Source: Dyadobacter fermentans
GTDB taxonomy: Bacteria > Bacteroidota > Bacteroidia > Cytophagales > Spirosomataceae
Assembly: GCF_019924045.1 (NCBI RefSeq)
Contig: NZ_JAHXBN010000005.1
Coordinates: forward strand, 62,001 to 126,000
Length of the DNA: 64,000 nt
Direction: 5' to 3'
Part shown: positions 8,562-16,899 of the stretch, piece by piece
How positions within the stretch are numbered: position 1 is the stretch's first letter
How the letters are laid out: the number at the start of each line of letters is the position of its first letter
Made by a program: the position numbers and the translations under genes
Notes under the pieces: model-generated
What the model saw: only the letters and a program-made list of their open reading frames with translations
Told to the model about the DNA's origin: nothing
Database searches by the model: none

Positions 8562-10616
8562 CTACTTCATAAACCTGATCAGGCCGATCTCCACTAACAG
8601 AAAGAACAGCGCTGCGTACAAAAAGAACTTCCAGAGGTTGGTCCCCATATTTTGCTGCTGGAATGCGGTGGAAAAGGCGTCGTCGTCGATGCGATCGAAG
8701 ACCTGGACGTTCTTTTTGCCGGAAAATGCAGCCCGCAGCTCGTCGGGGGAATAGTATTGCAGTTTGGACTCGGCGTGGTTATGGTTGAGGGCGATAACTT
8801 GCTCTGTTTTATTGTCGAGGACGAGCTCGAAATAGCCTGCCGTGAGCCCGTCGGCCGCCTGGTCGCCCTGAGGGATTTCGAGCAAAAGCTGGTTGCCTGC
8901 CACGCGCTGTACAGGGATAATTTCGGTTTTATTCCGCCTTAATTTATAAACAGAGTTAGGCTTGGGCTTATCGACTGTCAGACTGATCGGATTTTCATCG
9001 AAAGTGAACGAGGTACGCTGCTGCCTTACGCTCGAAGCGGCGATTTTATACATCACAGGCACAAATATGGCGTGCTGGGCCACATTCCCATTCTCCTGAT
9101 TCAAAGGTGCCGCGAATAGGTAGGTTTTTCCGGACCCCGCCAGTACCTGATTAAGATAAGTCTGTCCGTTGCGCAGTGTGAGCAACTGCTGCCCCGCGTT
9201 AGCCCAGCTCCACACAGGCAATGCATGGGGTAAGTTCAGATTCATTTCCTGCCGCATCGATTCCTCGAAAACATCGCTGAAAAACGGATTATTGCGGTCG
9301 GGAATGGCAAGTGGGAGCGGAGCCTGGGCTTTTTCCGAAGTGATACCATTGATGCCCAACGCGCTCAGGAAGCGTCCATAACTGTCGGCAGCAGGTGCAG
9401 CAGGAGGGATTATAGCGAGGCTACCGCCTTGCCGGACAAAGTCTTGCAAATCCTGCGGCAAAGTGCCTGAGAGCTGCGTCACGCCTTCCAACACTACCAG
9501 ATCTGCGTTTTTGATCAGGCCGGGGTCCACATTTTGGGCGCTGTAACTTTGCAACGTAAAGAGGCTATCGTTCGCGTAGACGTTCTCGATGTAATTTCCT
9601 TCCGGCTTCTGCCCGTACACGTGCAGCACACGGATGAGCGGCGACGCATTGAGGACAAAGTAGTAGTCGTTATCAAAAGTGACCGGGAAGTCATCGAACG
9701 TGATCTGCCCTTTTTTATATCCCTTTCCTTTCAGATTGAAGTTAAACTTGGCCGTCGCGCTGCCATTGGCAGGTACATTTACGGAAGCCGTCGACGCCTG
9801 GGTATTGTCCAGGCTCAGCCTGAGTACCACATTCCGTGCTTCCCGGTTACCCGAGTTGCTCACTTTTACAAATAATATGTTGTTTTGAAGTTCGCGAATA
9901 AATGGCGTATTGAGCCAGGCCGAGTCGACAAATAGATTCTTTTCGGCTTCCGCTTGGACCGGTACCAGGAAAATCTGGTTGGTAGAATCGGTTTGGATCG
10001 CCGAAAGGTCGCCGGCGGTGCTTTTTTGGAAGTCCGAAAACCAGAACAGCTGGTTCTTACCGGATTGGGAATGGCGGGCCATCAGGTTTTCCTGGCGTTT
10101 GTACACCTGTTCGAGCGTGCGTGGTGTGCCCGACAGCCCGATGGTCGTCAGGCGGTCACGCAGCTTTTCAGCAGGGTAGAGACCTTGCTCCTGGGCAGAA
10201 AAATCGTTGGTCACCAGTTGCAGCGACGTCGCGTTTTTGAATAATCCCAGCAAATCACCCAGCCGGCCGGTGGCAATATCGAGGTAGCGCTTGTTGTTCA
10301 ATTCGCTTTCCATGCTCAGGGAATTGTCCAGGTACAAGCTGGTGATGCCGCGCCTGTCGACAGCCACATTGCTTTCCGCCGGAATGAACGGCTGGGAGAA
10401 TGCGAAAGCAAGGCAGGCAATAGCGAGTATCCGAGCGGCCATCACCAACCAGTGCTTGATCTGGCGGATGGACTTCGTTTGCGTTTCAACCGCTTTCAGA
10501 AACGCGACATTCGTGAAATATACCCTTTTTGTCCGCCTGAAATTGAAAATATGTACGGCAATCGGAACCGATATCGCCAGCAAACCCCACAGGAAGGACG
10601 GAAAAAGGAAACTCAT
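8562..10616 (-). CDS. BatA-domain membrane protein
   Basis: The 684-residue protein begins with the BatA N-terminal signature (FLFPSFLWGLLAISVPIAVHIFNFRRTKRVYFTNVAFL): a membrane helix, a loop, and a second helix (about 60-78). A long extracytoplasmic region follows, with a vWA-like fold (LYLDNSLSMES near residue 92) and a flexible-Ig-like part. A final helix (about 662-680) closes it. Proteins of this type appear in the Bacteroidota aerotolerance-like Bat family, but no batB-E genes or MoxR ATPase are adjacent here. Its exact role is unknown. Confidence 0.85.
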   Translation of the reverse strand: MSFLFPSFLWGLLAISVPIAVHIFNFRRTKRVYFTNVAFLKAVETQTKSIRQIKHWLVMAARILAIACLAFAFSQPFIPAESNVAVDRRGITSLYLDNSLSMESELNNKRYLDIATGRLGDLLGLFKNATSLQLVTNDFSAQEQGLYPAEKLRDRLTTIGLSGTPRTLEQVYKRQENLMARHSQSGKNQLFWFSDFQKSTAGDLSAIQTDSTNQIFLVPVQAEAEKNLFVDSAWLNTPFIRELQNNILFVKVSNSGNREARNVVLRLSLDNTQASTASVNVPANGSATAKFNFNLKGKGYKKGQITFDDFPVTFDNDYYFVLNASPLIRVLHVYGQKPEGNYIENVYANDSLFTLQSYSAQNVDPGLIKNADLVVLEGVTQLSGTLPQDLQDFVRQGGSLAIIPPAAPAADSYGRFLSALGINGITSEKAQAPLPLAIPDRNNPFFSDVFEESMRQEMNLNLPHALPVWSWANAGQQLLTLRNGQTYLNQVLAGSGKTYLFAAPLNQENGNVAQHAIFVPVMYKIAASSVRQQRTSFTFDENPISLTVDKPKPNSVYKLRRNKTEIIPVQRVAGNQLLLEIPQGDQAADGLTAGYFELVLDNKTEQVIALNHNHAESKLQYYSPDELRAAFSGKKNVQVFDRIDDDAFSTAFQQQNMGTNLWKFFLYAALFFLLVEIGLIRFMK

Positions 10617-10774
10617 GTAGCTTAGGATAGTCTTGTATCAAGGATCAGTTGCCGAATATGGCTTCAAAACGGCAGTTTTCAAATGTTCAACGCAGTTAGT
10701 AAAGACAAATTACACCAAATTCTCATAACAGTTTTTTATTTGAGGACCTTTCTCATATCTCGGGCGCTTTTTTC

Positions 10775-10782
10775 TAACTTTG
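10775..10782 (+). promoter_or_regulatory. -7 box TAACTTTG
   Basis: TAACTTTG matches TAnnTTTG exactly and lies 72 bases before the ATG at 10855. It overlaps an in-frame TTG at 10780, which argues against translation starting there. I see no -33 TTTG at normal spacing. Confidence 0.55.
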
Positions 10783-10854
10783 CACTTCATTTTGCCGAGG
10801 CCACGTTTTGAACAGCCGTCGCAAAGAGAAAAGATCGTTAATTTAAAAAGAGTT

Positions 10855-11406
10855 ATGGCCAAAGTTTCGGTAAACAAACACCAGCCCGTCTATCAAATGC
10901 CTACGAACCCGGCCGCGGTTCGTACCAAGAAGTACGCCTTACCTACCCAAAAATACATTTCCCTGGCCATGCGTTACTTTTTCAAGACGCAGCTCAAATG
11001 GGTACTGGTACCCGTGGCCCTGATCCTGATCAATGCGGTGATTAGCCTTACGGGCATTTATCCCAATTTGTGGATTTACATCACTGTTGTAGTGGCTTCT
11101 ATCCTTTATGTGCTGTTCTGGCTGATCCAGTTCACCGGCATCACGCAGCTCGCGCAATACAAGCCGATGTTTGAGAAGTTCTCTTATGAGATCGATAACC
11201 GTCAGATCATCATGAAGCTCAATATGAAAGAAGGGAGCGTGATGAAATGGGAGCAGATCCTGGAAGGTTATAAGGATAAGGATGCATATGTGCTGGTTAT
11301 TTCAAAAGGACAATTCCTGCATTTGCCATTCAATATTTTTACTTCGGAGCACGACATCAAGGTTTTCGAGCGGATTTTGAAGCAAAAAGAAATATTGAAA
11401 GCCTGA
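10855..11406 (+). CDS. YcxB-like two-helix membrane protein
   Basis: From the ATG at 10855 the protein has 183 residues. Two adjacent transmembrane helices (about residues 45-65 and 68-90) precede a soluble C-terminal domain (FSYEIDNRQIIMKLNMKEGS...MKWEQILEGYKDKDAYVLVIS...HLPFNIF), which has the look of the YcxB-like C-terminal domain. The function of that family is not established. It stands alone, with its own -7 box upstream and a strong terminator downstream. Confidence 0.75.
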   Translation: MAKVSVNKHQPVYQMPTNPAAVRTKKYALPTQKYISLAMRYFFKTQLKWVLVPVALILINAVISLTGIYPNLWIYITVVVASILYVLFWLIQFTGITQLAQYKPMFEKFSYEIDNRQIIMKLNMKEGSVMKWEQILEGYKDKDAYVLVISKGQFLHLPFNIFTSEHDIKVFERILKQKEILKA

Positions 11407-11420
11407 TCAAGGGCTTTCAA

Positions 11421-11460
11421 ATAAAAACGGGGTGTCTGAAAAGGCACCCCGTTTTTATTT
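11421..11460 (+). terminator. Intrinsic terminator after the YcxB-like gene
   Basis: Perfect 14-bp arms ATAAAAACGGGGTG (11421-11434) and CACCCCGTTTTTAT (11445-11458) enclose a 10-base loop and provide the T-run. Confidence 0.9.
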
Positions 11461-11618
11461 ATAGCAGATGCTTATATGCCCGGACATAGGAGCCCATTTC
11501 CAAAATTTTTTCAACGCCGGATCAGACAATGAAACCTGATCGATGAACGGATGCGGATAATTTTTGTTTATTAACCTAAATAATAGCTGGGTTAGACGAC
11601 GTTTCTTTAAAATAAGCT

Positions 11619-12602
11619 ATGACATTCGAGTTCTCGGCCGGTGCGGGAGCGGATTTTCTTACCGGCTTTTCAAAACAGTTCGACTTGCCCGTCGTAGGCG
11701 ATGAGTTGAGAATTCCCGCTCAAATGGGGCAGGGAAATATCAGGCGGATCGACCTGGGCCATGATTTCAGGCTGCATGTTCACCAATATACCTTTCGCGA
11801 GGAATTTGTCCTGAAACGCGTGGCGCCCGAGGCATTCAATGACCTGGTAACAGTTGTGTTTTACAGCGTGGCGTTCCCTAATAACTTTCTGTCTAATAGA
11901 GAAGTAAGCTTTAATTGCACCAAAACGCACGCGGCTTCGGTGGAGGTATCTTCCGGCGATCTGACTTCGGAAATCCGCTTTCCAGCAGGGCATGAAATCC
12001 ATTTTACGTCGATTGGAATCCGCGCGGCATTGCTTGGCGAGCTGTTGGGACCCACCGAGCCGAATCAGCTGATTGAAACCGTTACCAAAGCGAACAGCAC
12101 GTTTTTATACCATTTGCTGATGATCCCCGACTTGGAGCGGACCTTGAAGAGCTTGCTGGAAAGCGAAAGCGCCGACCCGCTCAAACGCTTCTACTACAAA
12201 GTAAAGGCCCAGGAGTTGCTATATATGGTGTTCAGCATGCTCGCCCGCCGTGAAGATAAAAAGCATTGCCAGCTCGACAACCTCGATGCGAGTATGCTCA
12301 TGACCGTGCGGGAGAGATTGTTGGCCGATCTTTCGCAGCCGCCCCAGCTGCGTGACCTTGCCAAGCTGGCTAATATGAGCGAAACAAAGCTAAAACAACT
12401 GTTTCGGCAGGTATTCGGCGATAGTATTTACAATTATTTTCAGACCGTGCGCATGGAAGAAGCGGCATCGATGCTGCGGCAGCCGGGTGTGCCCGTTTCG
12501 CAAGTGGGTTACCAACTCGGTTTTTCCAACTTGAGCCATTTCAGCCGTTTGTTCGCCAAGCATCACGGCAAGACACCCAAGCGGTTTCAATCCGTCGGAT
12601 AG
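11619..12602 (+). CDS. AraC-family transcriptional regulator
   Basis: The 327-residue protein has an unassigned N-terminal sensing region and a C-terminal double helix-turn-helix: PQLRDLAKLANMSETKLKQLFRQVFGDSIYNYF, then MLRQPGVPVSQVGYQLGFSNLSHFSRLFAKHHGKTPKRF. It lies 80 bp upstream of and codirectional with an ene-reductase gene that has its own -7 box, so it may control that gene. The inducer cannot be predicted from sequence. Confidence 0.93.
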   Translation: MTFEFSAGAGADFLTGFSKQFDLPVVGDELRIPAQMGQGNIRRIDLGHDFRLHVHQYTFREEFVLKRVAPEAFNDLVTVVFYSVAFPNNFLSNREVSFNCTKTHAASVEVSSGDLTSEIRFPAGHEIHFTSIGIRAALLGELLGPTEPNQLIETVTKANSTFLYHLLMIPDLERTLKSLLESESADPLKRFYYKVKAQELLYMVFSMLARREDKKHCQLDNLDASMLMTVRERLLADLSQPPQLRDLAKLANMSETKLKQLFRQVFGDSIYNYFQTVRMEEAASMLRQPGVPVSQVGYQLGFSNLSHFSRLFAKHHGKTPKRFQSVG

Positions 12603-12649
12603 GACTATTTATTTGCCATATTCAGTTATTTTATTCGTATTCTGCGAGA

Positions 12650-12678
12650 TAGCTTTGCTGTATCAAACAATAGCAAAG
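12650..12678 (+). promoter_or_regulatory. Promoter with overlapping inverted repeat
   Basis: TAGCTTTG (12650-12657) is an exact TAnnTTTG box. It overlaps the left arm of a 7-bp perfect inverted repeat, CTTTGCT (12653-12659) and AGCAAAG (12672-12678), that ends 4 bases before the ene-reductase ATG at 12683. The repeat could be an operator or a small leader hairpin. Confidence 0.55.
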
Positions 12679-12682
12679 AGAA

Positions 12683-13765
12683 ATGAAGAAGATTCTGACA
12701 GAATATGTTACCGACGCGCTCCACTTGAAAAACCGCGTGGTGATGGCGCCCATGACCAGATCGCGCGCGATAAACAATCTCCCTAACGAGCTGATGGCCG
12801 AATACTACGGCCAACGCAGCGGCGCCGGCCTGATCGTCACCGAAGGCACCGCGCCGTCGCCCGAAGGACTTGGCTATGCACGTATTCCCGGTATTTTCAG
12901 CGAGCAGCAGACCCAGGCCTGGAAAAAGATAGCCGACGCTGCACACAGCCGTGGCAGCAAGATATTTATGCAGCTCATGCACACGGGCAGAATAGCGCAT
13001 ACGCATAACCTGCCAGCGGGCGTGCGCGTGATAGGTGTTTCGGATATAACGGCCGAGGGCCAGATGTGGACCGATCAGGAAGGTATGCTGCCGCATTCGC
13101 AGCCGGAAGCGCTGACCACCCAGGGTGTAAAGCAAGTAATAGAGGAGTTTGTAAAAGCCTCCGAAAATGCCATTCGGGCCGGATTTGACGGCATTGAGCT
13201 CCATAATGCCAACGGTTACCTGCTCGAACAATTCCTGAACCCGAATGTGAACAACCGCACCGACGAATACGGCGGTTCGATCGAAAACCGTTCGAGAGCG
13301 GTGCTGGAAATTGTGCAAAAAACCGCTGCGGCCATCGGGAAGGAAAAGGTAGGTATCCGATTTTCGCCGTATGGTATCTATAACGACATGGCTCCTTACG
13401 ACCGCAACGAAGTGCGCCAGACGTATGCATACCTCGCTAAAAAACTCAATGAAGCTGACATTGCCTACATTCACATATCACTGAGCCCGGATATCGAAGC
13501 AGAAACACTCGAATCCATTCGCCGGAATTTCAAGGGTACGATTATCTACTGCAACGGGTTTAACCCTGAAACGGCAGAAGCGAAATTGCAGGAAGGCTCC
13601 GCTGATCTGATCGCGTTCGGACAGCCATTTCTGGCTAACCCCGACCTTTTGACCAGGATTGAATTAGGAGCGGCATTGAATGCGCCGGATTACAACACCT
13701 TTTACACTGCGGGTGCAGATGGGTATATCGACTACCCGTCGCTAGTTTTGGCTGACAATAATTAG
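12683..13765 (+). CDS. Old Yellow Enzyme-type alkene reductase
   Basis: The 360-residue FMN TIM-barrel protein starts with LKNRVVMAPMTRSRA and has FMQLMHTGRIAH, GFDGIELHNANGYLLEQFLNP (His/Asn substrate-binding pair) and NRTDEYGGSIENRSR, all classical for the OYE/NemA family. Such enzymes use NAD(P)H to reduce activated double bonds of electrophilic compounds. It follows an AraC regulator and may form an electrophile-response unit with it; that link is inference. Confidence 0.93.
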   Translation: MKKILTEYVTDALHLKNRVVMAPMTRSRAINNLPNELMAEYYGQRSGAGLIVTEGTAPSPEGLGYARIPGIFSEQQTQAWKKIADAAHSRGSKIFMQLMHTGRIAHTHNLPAGVRVIGVSDITAEGQMWTDQEGMLPHSQPEALTTQGVKQVIEEFVKASENAIRAGFDGIELHNANGYLLEQFLNPNVNNRTDEYGGSIENRSRAVLEIVQKTAAAIGKEKVGIRFSPYGIYNDMAPYDRNEVRQTYAYLAKKLNEADIAYIHISLSPDIEAETLESIRRNFKGTIIYCNGFNPETAEAKLQEGSADLIAFGQPFLANPDLLTRIELGAALNAPDYNTFYTAGADGYIDYPSLVLADNN

Positions 13766-13806
13766 AGACACCGGCTGGATCGCCAGCGATTTTGCATCAT
13801 CGGGAG

Positions 13807-14427
13807 CTATTTAATACTGGCTTCTTGGTGATGCTTGGTGAAATTTTTTTCCCCTGCCGTGATCGACAGCGCCAGATGGTTGTTCAGCGGCGGGATCGGG
13901 CAGTTGTAGCCTGTACTGTATGCACAATAGGGGTTGTATGCCTTGTTGAAATCCAACACGCAGGTTCCGTCTTTAAGGTCAGTCGTTTTCAGATCGATGT
14001 AACGGCCGCCGCCGTAGGTTTCATCGCCGTTAGTTTTGTCTTTAAAAGGAACAAAAAGATAATCCTTGTATTTGGCAAGTTGTTGCAGGCTCAGGCTGCG
14101 GTACACCGTCAATTTTTGTCTGCGGCCATTTACCTTGAATTTCAATACCCCATACTTGACGTAGGTCTTGTTCATTCCGCTATAAGTCGGCATTTCGAAG
14201 GATTTGCCTTTCGCTTTCTCAAAATGGGCCACCACGCGGTAGGTGGAATCGGGCTCATAGAACTGCAAATACGACAAATCCGCTGCTTTCAGCGGTGAGT
14301 TCTCAGAGTGCAAAAACTCCTCCTTATAATGATTTCTGTACTGATTAGTCTCTTCGGTAAAAGTTTGTGCTTGTGATCCAAACGCCGCGACCAGAACTGT
14401 AAACAGTGTGCTAAAAACAACTTTCAT
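13807..14427 (-). CDS. Secreted DUF1684 protein
   Basis: The 206-residue protein has a signal peptide ending GSQAQ (residues 1-21). It carries the DUF1684 core, including YGGGRYIDL and VLDFNKAYNPYCAYSTGYNCPIPP with two conserved Cys. A paralogue sharing that core lies at 62158-62811. The family has no established activity. It is separated from the upstream lipoprotein gene by a terminator at 14444-14468. Confidence 0.85.
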   Translation of the reverse strand: MKVVFSTLFTVLVAAFGSQAQTFTEETNQYRNHYKEEFLHSENSPLKAADLSYLQFYEPDSTYRVVAHFEKAKGKSFEMPTYSGMNKTYVKYGVLKFKVNGRRQKLTVYRSLSLQQLAKYKDYLFVPFKDKTNGDETYGGGRYIDLKTTDLKDGTCVLDFNKAYNPYCAYSTGYNCPIPPLNNHLALSITAGEKNFTKHHQEASIK

Positions 14428-14434
14428 ACGGTAG

Positions 14435-14468
14435 GGAAAAAAGAAATCCGGTAATTTTTACCGGATTT
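14435..14468 (-). terminator. Intrinsic terminator of the collagen-motif lipoprotein
   Basis: Perfect arms AAATCCGGTAA (14444-14454) and TTACCGGATTT (14458-14468) with a 3-base loop are followed on the minus strand by a CTTTTTTCCC tail. Confidence 0.85.
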
Positions 14469-14512
14469 TATAAAAATTATTCCAGAAACCCAAAAATGCG
14501 GGAACTTTTTCC

Positions 14513-15046
14513 TTATTGAGCTGAAATTTTTCTGATTTTCGATTCGTCGATGTTGTACGCTTTCACAACCGCTTCGTAGTCGTTCAGGTCCACTTCTGCA
14601 TTGGTACGTTTGAGGGGATCGGAAGGAATAACGATCACACGGAATTCATTGCCGCGCGTCCAGTCGGTAGCCAGTTTGGAAAGGTCCGCATTAGAATCTA
14701 AGAAAATCTCCATATCCTCGTCGGTGCGGTCGAAATTGTAAGTAAGGATCACGCCGTTGTCAAGGAAGGCAGTTTGCGGCAAAGGGCGGTAGGCTTTCAG
14801 CCCGCCTTGATTATTCCAGTATACATACACGAGCACCGCGTCGGTAGGTAGCACATTAATATTCTGCTGCTTAAAATTCAGCACATAGCCATATTTGTTA
14901 TTGGCGGTAAAATCCACGTTGGTGATGTCGAAGGTTCGGCCCAGCACGTCGCCTCCCTGTGGTCCCGGATCGCCTTTTGGCCCGCGGCAGCTTTGGAACA
15001 ATGCAAGGACAGCGAGTAACAGCAGGGGCAAGAGTTTTCTGTTCAT
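14513..15046 (-). CDS. Lipoprotein with a short collagen-like motif
   Basis: The 177-residue protein has a lipoprotein signal with lipobox LFQSC (Cys about residue 20), immediately followed by the collagen-like triplets GPKGDPGPQG. The remaining about 145 residues show no domain I recognise. Similar lipobox-plus-collagen-triplet openings are common in Cytophagales; the function is unknown. Confidence 0.75.
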   Translation of the reverse strand: MNRKLLPLLLLAVLALFQSCRGPKGDPGPQGGDVLGRTFDITNVDFTANNKYGYVLNFKQQNINVLPTDAVLVYVYWNNQGGLKAYRPLPQTAFLDNGVILTYNFDRTDEDMEIFLDSNADLSKLATDWTRGNEFRVIVIPSDPLKRTNAEVDLNDYEAVVKAYNIDESKIRKISAQ

Positions 15047-15236
15047 GACTTGTGAGTTGAGAAAAATGAGAAATCTGTTAAAAATTTGTGATTAGATGAT
15101 GATGCAATTATAAAGTTTAAATCCCGATCGGGCATTAACCTTTGTTAACTAAAAAACGCCGTGCCGCGCATCACAGGGAGGCACATACTGGAACAGAGGA
15201 CGGTAAGTAATTATTGTGTTTTTAATGCAAGGATTG

Positions 15237-15268
15237 TTTGCGTAGATATCGTTTGCGTGCTACTTTTC
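15237..15268 (+). promoter_or_regulatory. Candidate promoter of the OsmC gene
   Basis: TTTG (15237-15240), a 20-base spacer and TACTTTTC (15261-15268) fit the Bacteroidota promoter except for the last base of the -7 box. The ATG follows 42 bases later. Confidence 0.45.
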
Positions 15269-15310
15269 CCGAAAACAACGATTTAGGATTCAACATTAAA
15301 AGGAACAACG

Positions 15311-15730
15311 ATGATTAACCGTAAAGCAACAGCCATTTGGAAAGGTACCGGCAAAGAAGGTACAGGTACGATCAGCACGCAGAGCACAGTTCTGGAAAAT
15401 ACCCAGTACTCTTTCAACACGCGTTTCGCAGATGGTAAGGGAACCAACCCCGAAGAGCTGGTTGCCGCTGCACACGCCGGATGTTTTGCCATGAAACTGA
15501 GCTTCGAACTGAATGCTGCCGGTTTCACTGCCGACGAGCTGAATGCTACCGCTACCGTTTCACTGGACCCTGCGAAAGGCCAGGTTGTTAAAAGCGCTAT
15601 CGACCTGAAAGCACAGGTACCGGGTATCAGCGCGGAGCAGTTTGCGCAGGTAGCTGACAAAGCGAAAAAGGAATGCCCCATTTCCCAGCTGCTCAATGCA
15701 GAAATCACCTTGAACGCAGAGCTGGTATAG
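15311..15730 (+). CDS. OsmC-family peroxiredoxin
   Basis: The 139-residue protein carries the two redox Cys of the OsmC/Ohr fold, in [14 protein letters not shown] and [11 protein letters not shown]. These proteins reduce organic and fatty acyl hydroperoxides. The length and both motifs are complete. I favour OsmC over Ohr from overall appearance, which is not decisive. It stands alone between its own promoter and a terminator. Confidence 0.93.
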   Translation: MINRKATAIWKGTGKEGTGTISTQSTVLENTQYSFNTRFADGKGTNPEELVAAAHAGCFAMKLSFELNAAGFTADELNATATVSLDPAKGQVVKSAIDLKAQVPGISAEQFAQVADKAKKECPISQLLNAEITLNAELV

Positions 15731-15737
15731 TCGATAG

Positions 15738-15775
15738 ACCGGTTCGCCACGGCACTGCCGGGCGAACCGGTTTTT
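15738..15775 (+). terminator. Terminator between osmC-like gene and hemW
   Basis: Perfect 11-bp arms ACCGGTTCGCC (15738-15748) and GGCGAACCGGT (15761-15771) are followed by a T-run on the plus strand. It lies between convergent genes. Confidence 0.85.
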
Positions 15776-16899
15776 CAGTCAATAAAAAGGTCGCTTGCGA
15801 TACGGTCGGCGAAGAGCTTGCCGGCCTCGGTGAGTAATAGTATTCCCGAATCTTCCCTGACCCAACCTTTCCGGGTCATCCTTTCCAGCTCATCACCAGC
15901 CTCTGATGCGAACCGGCCGGCCGAAAGCACTTCCAGTTTTTGCAGTTCCACTCCCCATTTGGTACGCAGGCCCGTTAGCAGGTATTCATTGGTTTGATCC
16001 GCTGGCGAAAGTGTCTCTATCGTCGCCGGAATATTACCCTTCTGAATTGCTTCGAGATATTTGGCATTATTGGAAATGTTGTACTCGCGGCTCACACCAT
16101 TGTACGAGTGCGCGCTCGGGCCTACACCCAGGTAGGGGTGCTGTTTCCAGTAGGAGCTATTATGATTGCTGTAATGGCCGTTTCGGGCAAAATTGGAGAT
16201 TTCGTACTGCTCGTAGCCATTTTCACGGAGGGAGCCCACGAGTATTTCAAACTGCTGCGCTGCGTACTCCTCTTCGATAGGCTGTATCTTCTTCTTTTTC
16301 AGCCAGCTGCCGAATGCAGTTTGCGGCTCGATGGTAAGGCAGTAAGCCGAAATATGCGGGACGCCCAGTGTAAATGCTCTGGATAAATCACGTTGCAGGA
16401 TACCGTGATTTTCCGAAGGGATCGCGTAAATGAGGTCAATGGAAATATTGTCGATACCCGCGTCCTGAGCCAGCCTGACGCATTGCTCCGCTTCGACGGC
16501 TGAATGCGCGCGGTTCATAAAACGCAGATGCGGCTCATGAAATGATTGAATCCCAATGCTAAGGCGGTTAATGCCCGCTTGGGCAAACATGTCAAGCGTG
16601 GCCGCATTCAAATCGTCCGGATTTGCTTCGAGCGTTATCTCGGCATTGGGCGCTACCTGAAATTGTCGGTGAATGGTGTCAAGCAGGAAACCCAGCTCCG
16701 CTTCATCGAGCAGAGAGGGGGTACCCCCGCCGAAATAGATGGTCTCCATATCCCCGTCCGGCAAATAGGACTGCCTCAAAACGATTTCCCGCGCAATGGC
16801 CTCCACTACGGCACGCTTGTTGGTGGTGTTGGTACTGAAATGGAAATCGCAATAGTGGCAAGCCTGTTTGCAAAAGGGGATATGGATGTATAAATGCAT
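15775..16899 (-). CDS. hemW: HemW-type radical SAM heme chaperone
   Basis: From the ATG at 16899 the protein has 374 residues. It opens with HLYIHIPFCKQACHYCDFHF, the CxxxCxxC iron-sulfur/SAM site followed by the extra C-x-F typical of HemW, then IYFGGGTPSLL and ANPDDLN. HemW delivers heme to respiratory targets; it was long annotated as oxygen-independent coproporphyrinogen oxidase, from which it differs. The ATG overlaps the TAA of the upstream TonB receptor as TAATG, suggesting coupled translation and supporting this start over one at 16920. Confidence 0.93.
   Translation of the reverse strand: MHLYIHIPFCKQACHYCDFHFSTNTTNKRAVVEAIAREIVLRQSYLPDGDMETIYFGGGTPSLLDEAELGFLLDTIHRQFQVAPNAEITLEANPDDLNAATLDMFAQAGINRLSIGIQSFHEPHLRFMNRAHSAVEAEQCVRLAQDAGIDNISIDLIYAIPSENHGILQRDLSRAFTLGVPHISAYCLTIEPQTAFGSWLKKKKIQPIEEEYAAQQFEILVGSLRENGYEQYEISNFARNGHYSNHNSSYWKQHPYLGVGPSAHSYNGVSREYNISNNAKYLEAIQKGNIPATIETLSPADQTNEYLLTGLRTKWGVELQKLEVLSAGRFASEAGDELERMTRKGWVREDSGILLLTEAGKLFADRIASDLFID

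Noticed and set aside
12626..13474. 282-residue ORF antisense to the ene-reductase
   Set aside because: The sense gene has full OYE motifs; the antisense product has no family features.
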